Below, piece after piece: positions 17,951 through 25,972 of a stretch of DNA of 64,000 nt (positions are counted from its first letter, which is position 1; every line of letters starts with the position of its first letter). Under the pieces are notes generated by a model. The model was not told the DNA's origin. It was given only the letters and a program-made list of their open reading frames with translations, and did no database searches. Location: NCBI GenBank assembly GCA_947631955.1, contig CANRNJ010000003.1, positions 124,001-188,000 of the forward strand, given 5' to 3'. The stretch is from an uncultured Lachnospiraceae bacterium (GTDB lineage Bacteria > Bacillota > Clostridia > Lachnospirales > Lachnospiraceae). A program made the position numbers and the translations under genes.

Positions 17951-17984
17951 TTTCCCGTTACGATACCGCCAGACAGCACAGCGT

Positions 17985-18359
17985 CTACTCCTCGACATGC
18001 TCCATGCCCATACTGATGATCGCGCGGACGTGTTCATCGTCCAGCGAATAGTAAATGGATTTGCCGTCCCTCCTGAATTTCACCAGTTTGGAAGACTTGA
18101 GTATCCTGAGCTGATGGCTCACCGAAGACTGGCTGAGATTCAGAAGCTTTGCAATGTCATTGACACACAGTTCATTGTCAAACATCGCATACAGTATTTT
18201 GATCCTGGTAGAATCGCCGAACACCTTAAAAAGCTCGGCAAGATCATACAAGATCTCATCGTCAGGCTGCTGTTCCATGACCTTGTGCACGATGTCCTCC
18301 CGTCCGTTTCCGGATCCGTTCTCTGCAGTTGCATCTGGTGTTATCCGTTCTGTTGACAC
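17985..18359 (-). CDS. ArsR/SmtB family metal-responsive repressor
   Basis: 124 residues. Winged-helix DNA-binding core: LFKVFGDSTRIKILYAMF, ELCVNDIAKLLNLSQSSVSHQLRILKSSKLV, wing RRDGKSIYYSL. The last helix carries D-x-H-x10-H-x2-E (DEHVRAIISMGMEHVEE), which matches the alpha-5 Zn site of SmtB (Asp, His, His, Glu). The alpha-3 Cys pair of CadC/ArsR is not complete (one Cys in ELCVND). This points to a Zn-type sensor. The start codon may be GTG at 18357-18359. It is autoregulated by inference: a 26-base palindrome overlaps its promoter. It is co-transcribed with the HMA gene. Confidence 0.92.
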   Translation of the reverse strand: MSTERITPDATAENGSGNGREDIVHKVMEQQPDDEILYDLAELFKVFGDSTRIKILYAMFDNELCVNDIAKLLNLSQSSVSHQLRILKSSKLVKFRRDGKSIYYSLDDEHVRAIISMGMEHVEE

Positions 18360-18372
18360 TGTTTTCTCCTGT

Positions 18373-18398
18373 TACATATGATTACATGTTCATATGTA
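18373..18398. promoter_or_regulatory. Probable operator of the ArsR/SmtB repressor
   Basis: Perfect 9-base inverted repeat TACATATGA-N8-TCATATGTA. The core ATATGA...TCATAT resembles known ArsR/SmtB operators. It abuts the -10 box and covers the expected transcription start. Confidence 0.75.
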
Positions 18399-18426
18399 TA
18401 ATAATATGATTTTTCTAAAAAGTCAA
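18398..18426 (-). promoter_or_regulatory. Promoter of the arsR-HMA pair
   Basis: TTGACT (18421-18426), 17 bases, TATTAT (18398-18403) on minus, about 40 bases before the repressor start. Confidence 0.75.
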
Positions 18427-18481
18427 CCTATATATACGATGTTCTTATCCAACCGCTCCTCACGGACTTTCTGCGGGCTGT

Positions 18482-19729
18482 TTATTCCCGGATCTGCCCG
18501 TTTCCCCGGATCAGATATTTGTATGTGGTAAGTTCTTTAAGCCCCATGGGTCCTCTGGCGTGCAGTTTTTGGGTGCTGATACCGATCTCCGCCCCGAATC
18601 CGAACTCGAATCCGTCCGTAAAACGGGTAGACGCATTGACATAGACGCATGCCGAATCGACCATTTTCAGAAAATATCCGGCATGTTCCTTATTTTCCGT
18701 GATAATAGCATCCGAATGTTTTGTGTTATAACGATTGATATGCGCCACCGCCTCTTCCACGGAGGCCGTCGTCTTCATGGATATGATATAATCCAGATAT
18801 TCTGCGGCATAATCTTCTTCCGTGGCGTCCACCGCGTCAGGGATCAGCTCTTTCACCCTCTCGTCCGCCCGGATCTCGACATGCTTTTCCTTCAACGCTT
18901 TTCCAAGTTCGGGGAGCAGCCTCTTAGCAATCTTCTCATGGATAAGGAGCGACTCGCATGCGTTGCATACCCCGATCCTCTGCGTTTTGGCATTGATTAT
19001 GATGGGGATCGCCTTTTCTATATCTGCATCTTCATCCACATAAATGTGGCAGTTTCCCGTTCCCGTTTCTATCACCGGCACCGTGCTGTTTTCCACCACC
19101 GCCCGGATCAGACCGGCGCCTCCCCGCGGTATGAGTACATCCACATACTGTTTCAACTTCATAAAGGCCGTAGTGACCTCCCTGTCGTTATTGGTGATAA
19201 GCTGCACGGCATCCGCCGTTATTCCCTCTTCCGACAGCGTTTCTCTGATTACTTCCGTAATGGCTTGATTGGAATAAAAGGCATCCCTGCCGCCTTTTAA
19301 AATAACGGCATTTCCCGTTTTGAAACACAGGGCGAAGGCATCCGCCGTCACATTCGGTCTTGCTTCATATATGATCCCTATGACCCCCATAGGCACTCTG
19401 ACTTTCTCGATATGAAGGCCGTTCGGACGCTCAAAACTCTCCATGACTTCGCCCACGGCGTCTTCCAGCGCCGCGACCTGCCGCAGTCCTTCCGCCATAG
19501 CTTCGATCCGGACCTCCGTCAGTTTCAGACGGTCCAGCATCCCTGCCGCCATACCGCCCTGTACGGCTATCTCATAATCTTTGTCATTTGCTTTCAGGAT
19601 CCGCGCAGTCTGACTGACCATTGCATCGGCTGCGGCTTTCAGCACAGCCGTTTTCTTTTCCGCCGCCAGATCCTGAAGCTCATATTTGGCCGCAGCCGCT
19701 CTCTGTCCCAACTGATCTAAATATTCCAT
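18482..19729 (-). CDS. proA: Gamma-glutamyl phosphate reductase
   Basis: 415 residues from the ATG at 19729, preceded by AAAGGAAAAGGACAT; an ATG six codons earlier is less likely. NADPH-dependent aldehyde dehydrogenase-like enzyme of proline synthesis that makes glutamate semialdehyde. Motifs: VPMGVIGIIYEARPNVTADA, KTGNAVILKGG, and the catalytic Cys region RIGVCNACESLLIH; the C-terminal end has RFTDGFEFGFGAEIGIST and RGPMGL. It follows the MTHFS gene closely in the order proB-MTHFS-proA. Confidence 0.97.
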   Translation of the reverse strand: MEYLDQLGQRAAAAKYELQDLAAEKKTAVLKAAADAMVSQTARILKANDKDYEIAVQGGMAAGMLDRLKLTEVRIEAMAEGLRQVAALEDAVGEVMESFERPNGLHIEKVRVPMGVIGIIYEARPNVTADAFALCFKTGNAVILKGGRDAFYSNQAITEVIRETLSEEGITADAVQLITNNDREVTTAFMKLKQYVDVLIPRGGAGLIRAVVENSTVPVIETGTGNCHIYVDEDADIEKAIPIIINAKTQRIGVCNACESLLIHEKIAKRLLPELGKALKEKHVEIRADERVKELIPDAVDATEEDYAAEYLDYIISMKTTASVEEAVAHINRYNTKHSDAIITENKEHAGYFLKMVDSACVYVNASTRFTDGFEFGFGAEIGISTQKLHARGPMGLKELTTYKYLIRGNGQIRE

Positions 19730-19743
19730 ATGTCCTTTTCCTT

Positions 19744-20388
19744 TCAATCATGCTCCAATATACCGTTCTCCGTTATGATTACATGAGGCACAGCGTCATA
19801 TTCCTCGCAGGGGATATCCGGAAGGACCTGACAGCTGTATGCCAAAGCCGCCAGAGTCAGCGAAACGCCGTCCATACAGGATCTGTGCCCTTTAGTCGGC
19901 AGCTGGTGCAGAAGACGCTCCAGACGGGCAGCATATTTGTCATAGAATCCTCCGCCGTAACCGATCCTATGACCCTTCGTGTCAAAAGCCGCGCCGGGCA
20001 TCCACATCATCACCCGCAGTTCTGCCGATCTTTTGGCCCGCCCTTTTATCCATTCCGGAAAAGAAACTCCCGTGTCCGGTTCCATGATCCCGTGAAAACC
20101 CGCCTGCAGATCCTTCTCCGAATCGATCTTAAAAAATTCCATTTCCTCTCCCGATACTTTGGGGGCGAACACACTCTTTCCGTCATTCCATGCCCGCCGT
20201 ATCAGTGAAAGCGTGCCGACTTCGCTGCGAAAGCTGACGTAAGCAAGGATGGCGTCGGCTCTTTGATACTCATCCATCCCGGCGGCGATCTCTTCGATCT
20301 TCTCATCCCACCGGGCCCTCTCCGTTTTTGAAAAGCTGTCCCGCAGCGCGAGCATACGCTTTCGTATCATCTTCTTCTCTTCCGCCAT
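19744..20388 (-). CDS. 5-formyltetrahydrofolate cyclo-ligase
   Basis: 214 residues from the ATG at 20388, which has GGAGAG upstream and gives the usual N-terminus (AEEKKMIRKRMLALRD). An alternative ATG at 20418 overlaps the proB stop. Converts 5-formyl-THF to 5,10-methenyl-THF with ATP. Motifs: MPGAAFDTKGHRIGYGGGFYDKYAARL near 131-157 and the ATP-binding N-terminus. Placed between proB and proA, an unusual spot for a folate gene, although folD and fhs lie elsewhere in the window. Confidence 0.92.
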   Translation of the reverse strand: MAEEKKMIRKRMLALRDSFSKTERARWDEKIEEIAAGMDEYQRADAILAYVSFRSEVGTLSLIRRAWNDGKSVFAPKVSGEEMEFFKIDSEKDLQAGFHGIMEPDTGVSFPEWIKGRAKRSAELRVMMWMPGAAFDTKGHRIGYGGGFYDKYAARLERLLHQLPTKGHRSCMDGVSLTLAALAYSCQVLPDIPCEEYDAVPHVIITENGILEHD

Positions 20389-20410
20389 CTGTTTACTCTC
20401 TCCGCTGCGG

Positions 20411-21268
20411 TCAGTCATGCATCCTCTGCACATACAGAGGAAGGTCAAAATTCTCATCCTTATGGGCTAAGAAGAGCGTTCCTATATTCTGCCCCGCCAG
20501 TATGCGGTGGATCACCTTGATGTCCGCGCTGTTGGCGATCACCATGTCAACGCCCATATTATTGGCGATCTTGGCCGCCTGAAGCTTTGTCGTCATGCCG
20601 CCCGTTCCCGAATCGCTCCCCGTGGAATTTTTTCCCATTTCCATCAGATCATCCGTCAATCTTTCGACCACTTCGATGTATCTTGCATCCGGATTTTTTC
20701 TCGGATCATCCGTATACAGTCCGTCAATATCCGACAGAAGGATCAGCGCATCAGCGCCGATCAGAGAAGCCACGATCGCCGACAGCGTATCGTTATCGCC
20801 GATCCCCAGTTCGTACGTCGCGATCGTATCGTTCTCATTTACGATCGGCACAACGCCGAGTTTAAAAAGCTCCGCAAACGTATTGCGCGCATTAAAGCGG
20901 TTCAGATTATCGATGATCGTATTCTTGGTCATCAGGATCTGTGCGGCGATCTGATTATATTCCGCAAATATTTTCTGGTATATCATCATGAGCCGCGCCT
21001 GTCCGATCGCCGCGCATGCCTGCTTGACAGCCGTAGGGTTATCACCGCCGATATCTTGGATCATAACAGCCTTCCGTCCGGCGGCGATGGCGCCCGACGT
21101 CACGAGCACAACGTCTTTTCCCCGGTTTCTCAGGTCGCAGAGTTCGCGTACCAACACGTCCAGTTTTGTATAATCCAGATCCCCCGTCTGCTCATGCTGT
21201 AAAGAAGAAGAGCCGATCTTTATGACGATCCTTTTCTTATCTTTCATCATTTTTCTGATATCTGCCAT
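20411..21268 (-). CDS. proB: Glutamate 5-kinase, short form without PUA domain
   Basis: 285 residues from the ATG at 21268 with GGAG upstream; the frame stays open further but overlaps the next gene and has no ribosome site. Amino acid kinase fold: KRIVIKIGSSSL at the start, DVVLVTSGAIAAGRKAV, PIVNENDTIA, GDNDTLSAIVASLIGADALILLSDIDGLYTDDPR and GTGGMTTKLQAAKIA. It phosphorylates glutamate in the first step of proline synthesis. The roughly 100-residue C-terminal PUA domain of E. coli and Bacillus ProB is absent; short forms exist in other bacteria. Its stop overlaps the possible early MTHFS start. Confidence 0.96.
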   Translation of the reverse strand: MADIRKMMKDKKRIVIKIGSSSLQHEQTGDLDYTKLDVLVRELCDLRNRGKDVVLVTSGAIAAGRKAVMIQDIGGDNPTAVKQACAAIGQARLMMIYQKIFAEYNQIAAQILMTKNTIIDNLNRFNARNTFAELFKLGVVPIVNENDTIATYELGIGDNDTLSAIVASLIGADALILLSDIDGLYTDDPRKNPDARYIEVVERLTDDLMEMGKNSTGSDSGTGGMTTKLQAAKIANNMGVDMVIANSADIKVIHRILAGQNIGTLFLAHKDENFDLPLYVQRMHD

Positions 21269-21305
21269 TGTATTTCTCCGTTTTCTGCCGTTATCTTTCT
21301 TTTTG

Positions 21306-22964
21306 CTATCTCTGCGGGAGCAGGCTGCGGTACTTCGTACGGATCTGCTCGGCAATGAACATGCCGTCCATTGCAGCGGAAGTGATCCCGCCCGCATAAC
21401 CTGCACCCTCTCCGCACGGATATAACCCTCTGACCGCCGACTGCCCCGTATCGTCGCGCATGATCCTGACCGGCGAGGAAGTCCGGCTCTCCACCCCGGA
21501 CAGATAGGCGCCTTCGTCCGCGAACCCCTCCATCGAATGTCCAATCAGTTCGATCCCTTCCACCAACGCTTCGTTCAGCGCGGGCGGCAGGATGTCGTGG
21601 ACCGCCGCCATGCGGTAAGTTCCTTTGACCGCCGGAGCAAAATCAGGATATTCCTGCCGGATAGCGGATACCTCTGTCTTTTCCCCTGTCACGGCATACC
21701 GATAATCGCCGTATCGTTCTACCGGGACCGCTCCCGCTCCTATCCGGTACGCTCTTTCTTCCAGTCTGCGCTGAAACTCCACGCCTGCAAGCGGTGTGCA
21801 GCCTCCGTAATCTTCCGGGGTAACGGTGACGATCATAGCGCTGTTGCTGTTGCCGCCGCTGCGTCCGCTGTAACTCATGCCATTGACTGCCAGCCTGCCC
21901 TCCTCCGACGATGCATTGACCACATAGCCGCCCGGACACATGCAGAAAGAATACACGCCCCGGCCCGACGATGTTTTGGCCGTCACTTTATAATCGGCAG
22001 CGGGAAGACGCGGATGCTGTGCCCCTCCGTACTGTATCCGGTCGATCAGCTGTCTTGGATGCTCCATGCGAAGACCCACCGCAAACGCCTTGGCCTCCAT
22101 GGGTATGCCCTTTTTATACAGCATTTCAAAAGTATCCCGCGCGCTGTGCCCTATGGCGAGCACGACCGCCTCACATTGGACCTCTTCCGTGCCGTTGATC
22201 AGGATCCCCGACACCCGGCAGGTCCGGCGGTCCGTACCGGATATCGGCTCCTCCTTGCAGATCAGATCCGTGGCCTGTGCGCCGAACCGGATCTGCCCAC
22301 CCCATTCTAAAATACTTTCCCGCAGATTTTTTACTACATTGCATAAGATATCCGTTCCGATATGGGGTTTGGCGTCGTACAGGATGTCCGCCGGAGCGCC
22401 TGCCTCCACAAATATTTTTAACACTTCTCTGTTTCTGCCGGATCTATCCTTGACAAGGGTATTGAGCTTTCCGTCCGAAAAAGTGCCCGCGCCCCCTTCT
22501 CCGAACTGCACGTTCGACGCCGGGTCAAGGATCCCATCGCGCCAGAATCTCTCCACATCTTCACGCCGCTGTTCCACGCACCTGCCGCGTTCGAGCAGGA
22601 GCGGTCGATAGCCGTGTTTTGCAAGCAGATAAGCGCATAACAGTCCCGCCGGACCCGCTCCGATGATGACCGGTCTGTGCCGCAGGATCTCCGTGCCTTC
22701 TTCCGGAAAAGAATAGGAAACGCCGCTCACCGCCTGAACCTGCGGGCTGCGGCAGCCGGCCAGCACTTTGTCTTCCGCTTTGACGCTGACATCGACCGAA
22801 TAAACGGCCCAAAGACTGGGTTTGTGTCTGGCATCGATCGATCTTCTCACGATCTGCCATGATATGATCTTTTCGGGCGGCACACGCAGGATCTTGGCAG
22901 CCTTATACAAAACATCCTCCTGCCGATGGGACAGAGGAACTTTGATCTGGTTTATTCTGATCAT
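21306..22964 (-). CDS. FAD-dependent oxidoreductase of the uncharacterised COG2509 type
   Basis: 552 residues. The N-terminal 90 residues (MIRINQIKVPLSHRQEDVLYKAAKILRV, RRSIDARHKP, VYSVDVSV) form the family's small domain. The FAD site is PVIIGAGPAGLLCAYLLAKHGYRPLLLERG near 98-127, followed by NVQFGEGGAGTFSDGKLNTL and VLAIGHSARDTFEMLY, and a C-terminal GLYPCGEGAGYAGGITSAAMDG that completes the FAD domain. The family is widespread in anaerobes, with substrate unknown. AGAGGCG lies nine bases before the ATG. It is upstream of proB by 37 bases and may be read with it. Confidence 0.9.
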   Translation of the reverse strand: MIRINQIKVPLSHRQEDVLYKAAKILRVPPEKIISWQIVRRSIDARHKPSLWAVYSVDVSVKAEDKVLAGCRSPQVQAVSGVSYSFPEEGTEILRHRPVIIGAGPAGLLCAYLLAKHGYRPLLLERGRCVEQRREDVERFWRDGILDPASNVQFGEGGAGTFSDGKLNTLVKDRSGRNREVLKIFVEAGAPADILYDAKPHIGTDILCNVVKNLRESILEWGGQIRFGAQATDLICKEEPISGTDRRTCRVSGILINGTEEVQCEAVVLAIGHSARDTFEMLYKKGIPMEAKAFAVGLRMEHPRQLIDRIQYGGAQHPRLPAADYKVTAKTSSGRGVYSFCMCPGGYVVNASSEEGRLAVNGMSYSGRSGGNSNSAMIVTVTPEDYGGCTPLAGVEFQRRLEERAYRIGAGAVPVERYGDYRYAVTGEKTEVSAIRQEYPDFAPAVKGTYRMAAVHDILPPALNEALVEGIELIGHSMEGFADEGAYLSGVESRTSSPVRIMRDDTGQSAVRGLYPCGEGAGYAGGITSAAMDGMFIAEQIRTKYRSLLPQR

Positions 22965-23074
22965 CGGTCAAAACGCCTCTTTCATCATACTTCGCTCTTG
23001 CCGTAAGCAGCCCTCCTCCGGGCCGCGCTTACGTTCCTCCCGGCTCCGCGGCACGGCGTCCGCGCTCCTCATAC

Positions 23075-23827
23075 TTAAAACAGGATCCTTTCAGCCGCTT
23101 TCTCGTCCGCAGCCGGGTATAATTCCCTGACCCGGTCATAGATCCTCTGCCGGGACTGCTCCGGACTCTCATGATATGCGGAAGTCAGCAGATCATAACC
23201 CCAGACGGATTCCGGCGGAAGCATGACGGAGACCGGCATCCCGTATTCCTCTCCGCGCTTGTTGGTACGCCTGCGAAAATCTACCGTTACGAGATAAAGT
23301 TCCATCTGCAGACGCGTCACAATGCCGGAATAATTTTTGGCGCCCGTCTTTCCGAAGCCTGCCATTTTCTTCAGATCCGTAGATAAGATCTGATCCGTCT
23401 TCCAGAGAAGATCCCCGCTGTCCTCTTCCGACAGATAGAAATCCATAATGGCCTTCTCTCTCCGGTCGGCCAGTCCGTCTGCCCATTTTGCGTCAAAATC
23501 ATAGCCGCTGCGTCTGGCATTTGCAAAAAAAGGAAGCCATTTCAAACTGATAAATCCCGCTTTCTTATCAAAGAACTTACCGTACGCCGTTTTTCTGCTC
23601 CGCGCAATGATCTCGCGCCATTCCCATGGATCTTCTTTTGCCGAACCGGTCCACCAGTGGCCCGCGAAAACATGTTCTTCCACCGAGAATCCTGTCACTT
23701 CATTGGCAAAAAGCGGCAGGAACCCCACTTCGTTTATCCAGTTTACGAGTTCTTCCCATGTCCGGATCCTATAGGGATCATCCCATGATAAACCGCGCAT
23801 GATCCACTCTCCGTTTTCATTTCCCAT
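23075..23827 (-). CDS. AlkZ-related protein (DNA glycosylase-like winged-helix family)
   Basis: 250 residues from the ATG at 23827 (GGAGAAG seven bases upstream). The layout RIRTWEELVNWINEVGFLPLFANEV, WWTGSAKEDPWEWREIIA, YGKFFDKKAGFISLKWLPFFANARR, MAGFGKTGAKNYSGIVTRLQM and WGYDLLTSAY fits proteins annotated as AlkZ-related, a group distantly like the interstrand-crosslink glycosylase AlkZ/YcaQ. I rely on memory of that family, not on a search. Glycosylase activity is not shown by any catalytic motif I can point to. It is divergent from the DUF2971 gene. Confidence 0.75.
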   Translation of the reverse strand: MGNENGEWIMRGLSWDDPYRIRTWEELVNWINEVGFLPLFANEVTGFSVEEHVFAGHWWTGSAKEDPWEWREIIARSRKTAYGKFFDKKAGFISLKWLPFFANARRSGYDFDAKWADGLADRREKAIMDFYLSEEDSGDLLWKTDQILSTDLKKMAGFGKTGAKNYSGIVTRLQMELYLVTVDFRRRTNKRGEEYGMPVSVMLPPESVWGYDLLTSAYHESPEQSRQRIYDRVRELYPAADEKAAERILF

Positions 23828-23896
23828 TTTTCTTCTCCATGCAGCCCCAGACTGCTGATACGCACAAACGTCCCGTGCGTCTTCTTCCCTCGCCAA

Positions 23897-23925
23897 ATTT
23901 TATCATTTTTTTATTCTGCTGGCAA
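23897..23925 (-). promoter_or_regulatory. Promoter of the AlkZ-related gene
   Basis: TTGCCA (23920-23925), 17 bases, TAAAAT (23897-23902) on minus, about 75 bases ahead of the start. Confidence 0.6.
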
Positions 23926-23985
23926 TACGTTTGCTTTTGCTGTGTCCTTTCTGTTTTCAATCATCTTGAAAAGTCCCGGCGCTTA

Positions 23986-24014
23986 TTGCGGAAATCATCG
24001 ATTCATACTACAAT
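23986..24014 (+). promoter_or_regulatory. Promoter of the DUF2971-like gene
   Basis: TTGCGG (23986-23991), 17 bases, TACAAT (24009-24014), about 40 bases ahead of the ATG. Divergent from the AlkZ-related promoter, with 60 bases between the two -35 boxes. Confidence 0.6.
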
Positions 24015-24060
24015 GATACCGTACAGGAAATGAACGGGATCGATCTTTGGGAGGCTTGCC

Positions 24061-24882
24061 ATGTTATATCACTATACGGATTTTTCCGCTTTCGACGGTA
24101 TCATCCGCTGCGGAGAATTGAGATTGAACAATATTCTGAATATGAATGACGCCGCTGAGATGCGTCTTTTTATGAACGGCATCTGCAATGCCGTTATCGA
24201 ACGGCTCCGGTCAGACACGGATGCGGACAAACTGTCCGCGGCGCAGGATTTCTTCCGGCGCGAGATGGAACATGAATTCAGTTACTCCGCCTATGCCGCC
24301 TGTTTCTCTCTCCACAGGGACGACGCCTCCCAGTGGGAAAGATACGGCCATCTCGGCCAGGGCGTATGCATCGCTTTCCACAAGGATCTCCTGCAGGAAA
24401 TAGCGGGCGGCGTGATCTCTTTTCAGGAAGTATATTATCAGGAAGACATGCGCGGCCATCGGCTTGTGAATCAGTTCTGCCGGCTGATCAGGTCTTCCGA
24501 TCCGTTTGAAAACTGCCTTGCGCAGATGCAGGATCTGATGAACGAGGCATGGATCAATTCTGCCGCCTTCAAACATCCATCGTTTGCCAGCGAGCGGGAA
24601 TTCCGTCTGGTCGCTTCGCCGTTTATTTCCAATGCGTTTGTCGTAGAACCGAAATATCATGTGGCTCAGGAACGGATCAAAAAATACTATCCGCTTGACT
24701 TAAACAGAATGTGCGGACGGCTGAATATGCATCTGTCGGATCTCGTGGGAGAGATCATCATCGGCCCTGCTTCTTCGCAATCTCTTCCGATCCTGCAGGA
24801 TTATCTGGAAGACTGTGGATTAAGCATATTAAAAAACAAGATCGTAATGTCGCAATGTCCCCTGCGCAAGCCCAGATCGTAG
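24061..24882 (+). CDS. DUF2971-like protein
   Basis: 273 residues. Family marks are LYHYTDFSAFDGIIRCGELRL at the N-terminus, LNNILNMNDAAEM, then ACFSLHRDDASQWERYGHLGQGVCIAF near 87-113 and HPSFASEREFRLV near 181-193. Such proteins have an ADP-ribosyltransferase-like outline (His-Tyr start, Ser-x-Trp block, Glu-x-Glu-like region), and relatives occur in defence and accessory loci, but the molecular role is unknown. GGGAGG lies six bases before the ATG. It is a single-gene unit with a clear promoter and a strong terminator. Confidence 0.82.
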   Translation: MLYHYTDFSAFDGIIRCGELRLNNILNMNDAAEMRLFMNGICNAVIERLRSDTDADKLSAAQDFFRREMEHEFSYSAYAACFSLHRDDASQWERYGHLGQGVCIAFHKDLLQEIAGGVISFQEVYYQEDMRGHRLVNQFCRLIRSSDPFENCLAQMQDLMNEAWINSAAFKHPSFASEREFRLVASPFISNAFVVEPKYHVAQERIKKYYPLDLNRMCGRLNMHLSDLVGEIIIGPASSQSLPILQDYLEDCGLSILKNKIVMSQCPLRKPRS

Positions 24883-24908
24883 TAAGACCGCTGCGCGCTT
24901 TCAGATAA

Positions 24909-24944
24909 AGATCCGGATACAGGACGCCGCCTGTACCCGGATCT
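24909..24944 (+). terminator. Rho-independent terminator of the DUF2971-like gene
   Basis: 15-base stem with one mismatch (AGATCCGG-A-TACAGG against CCTGTA-C-CCGGATCT), loop ACGCCG, followed by CTTCTTTCTCT. Confidence 0.75.
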
Positions 24945-25068
24945 CTTCTTTCTCTATACCGCCTATCGCTGTCTTGTATCTGTTTTTTCTTTTCATCTGT
25001 TGTTCCCGCACTGTGATGCGCTGTATCAGGCGCTCATGCAGCCACATGGATACAGCCTCTGCGGAGAT

Positions 25069-25809
25069 CTATTTTGCAGGCGCCACAGAAATAATATGCG
25101 GATTAACGCCTTGATACCAGTACAGGAAACCTTCCATATCGATCTTGTCGCCGATATTCAGCGCCTTGACAGCATTGTATACATCGGTCGTGTTATCGCA
25201 CAGATAAGACTCAACCGTAAATGTATAGGTGTTTCCGTCAAGCGATACGTTAAAGTACAGATCGTCGCCATCCTGACCGGAACCGTCCCAGTTGTACAGA
25301 TATGCCACGTCATTGCCGTCCGCATCCTGTCCTGCCGCTTCGACCGTCATGCCTTTAAAAGAAACATATTTATTCTGATGATCGATCAGTTCGTCGGAAG
25401 CAAGCAGAGATGTGACATCTTCCGGCTCCGCGATATAACTGCCGTCTTCGATCTCAAATGTACCGTCCGCGATCTCGATCTCTCCGGACCACTCGGACTT
25501 ATATCCCGTAACCTTGATCTTGGTTCCCGGTGTCAGCTTCTCATAGTCTTCCTCGGAACACGCCAGATTGTAAAGGAAGTATGCGCCGTCCTTATCCTGT
25601 GTGTACAGGGTTGCCGTGTTATCCCACCAAGACTGTTTTGCCTGCACATATGTTTCGATAACTACCTCCGAGTCCAGTGCGGCTGCCATGTACTCATCGT
25701 ATGTCATGACGCCTTCTGATTTTTCATCCGCATCACCGCCGTTTGAACCGCATCCGGCGCAGGTAAGCACAAGTGCCATGACTGCTATTAATGCTGTGAT
25801 TTTTTTCAT
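25069..25809 (-). CDS. Lipoprotein with OB-fold-like repeats
   Basis: 246 residues. Signal MKKITALIAVMALVLTCAGC with lipobox CAGC (Cys 20), then a Gly/Asp linker. Two beta-rich segments follow: one near 50-110 (VVIETYVQAKQSWWDNTATLY...GTKIKVTGYKSEWSGE) and one near 145-240 (KYVSFKGMTVEA...YNAVKALNIGDKIDMEGFLYW). Both show an outline resembling an OB fold, with a strand followed by a pattern G-x-K-I-x-x-x-G. Family and ligand unknown; extracellular, membrane-anchored. It has its own promoter. Confidence 0.8.
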   Translation of the reverse strand: MKKITALIAVMALVLTCAGCGSNGGDADEKSEGVMTYDEYMAAALDSEVVIETYVQAKQSWWDNTATLYTQDKDGAYFLYNLACSEEDYEKLTPGTKIKVTGYKSEWSGEIEIADGTFEIEDGSYIAEPEDVTSLLASDELIDHQNKYVSFKGMTVEAAGQDADGNDVAYLYNWDGSGQDGDDLYFNVSLDGNTYTFTVESYLCDNTTDVYNAVKALNIGDKIDMEGFLYWYQGVNPHIISVAPAK

Positions 25810-25887
25810 AATGTCCTCCGTTCTTGAAGCATAAGACTCTCTTCACCTTTTGATTTGCTAAACGTGCCGTCCAATGACGACAAAATA

Positions 25888-25915
25888 AGTATACATGAAT
25901 TTTCTGAGAAATCAA
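25888..25915 (-). promoter_or_regulatory. Promoter of the OB-fold-like lipoprotein gene
   Basis: TTGATT (25910-25915), 16 bases, TATACT (25888-25893) on minus, about 80 bases before the start. Confidence 0.55.
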
Positions 25916-25972
25916 TACTATTATGAACGTTTTCGTCCCTGTCAGCCGTTTCTTTACCGCCGGATATCTTTT

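Noticed and set aside
23002..23033. Hairpin CGTAAGC/GCTTACG between the AlkZ-related and FAD genes as terminator
   Set aside because: GC-rich stem without a T-run on either strand.
25020..25056. Hairpin GCTGTATC/GATACAGC as terminator of the lipoprotein
   Set aside because: The 8-base stem is perfect but no T-run follows on either strand; it could still be a weak processing site.
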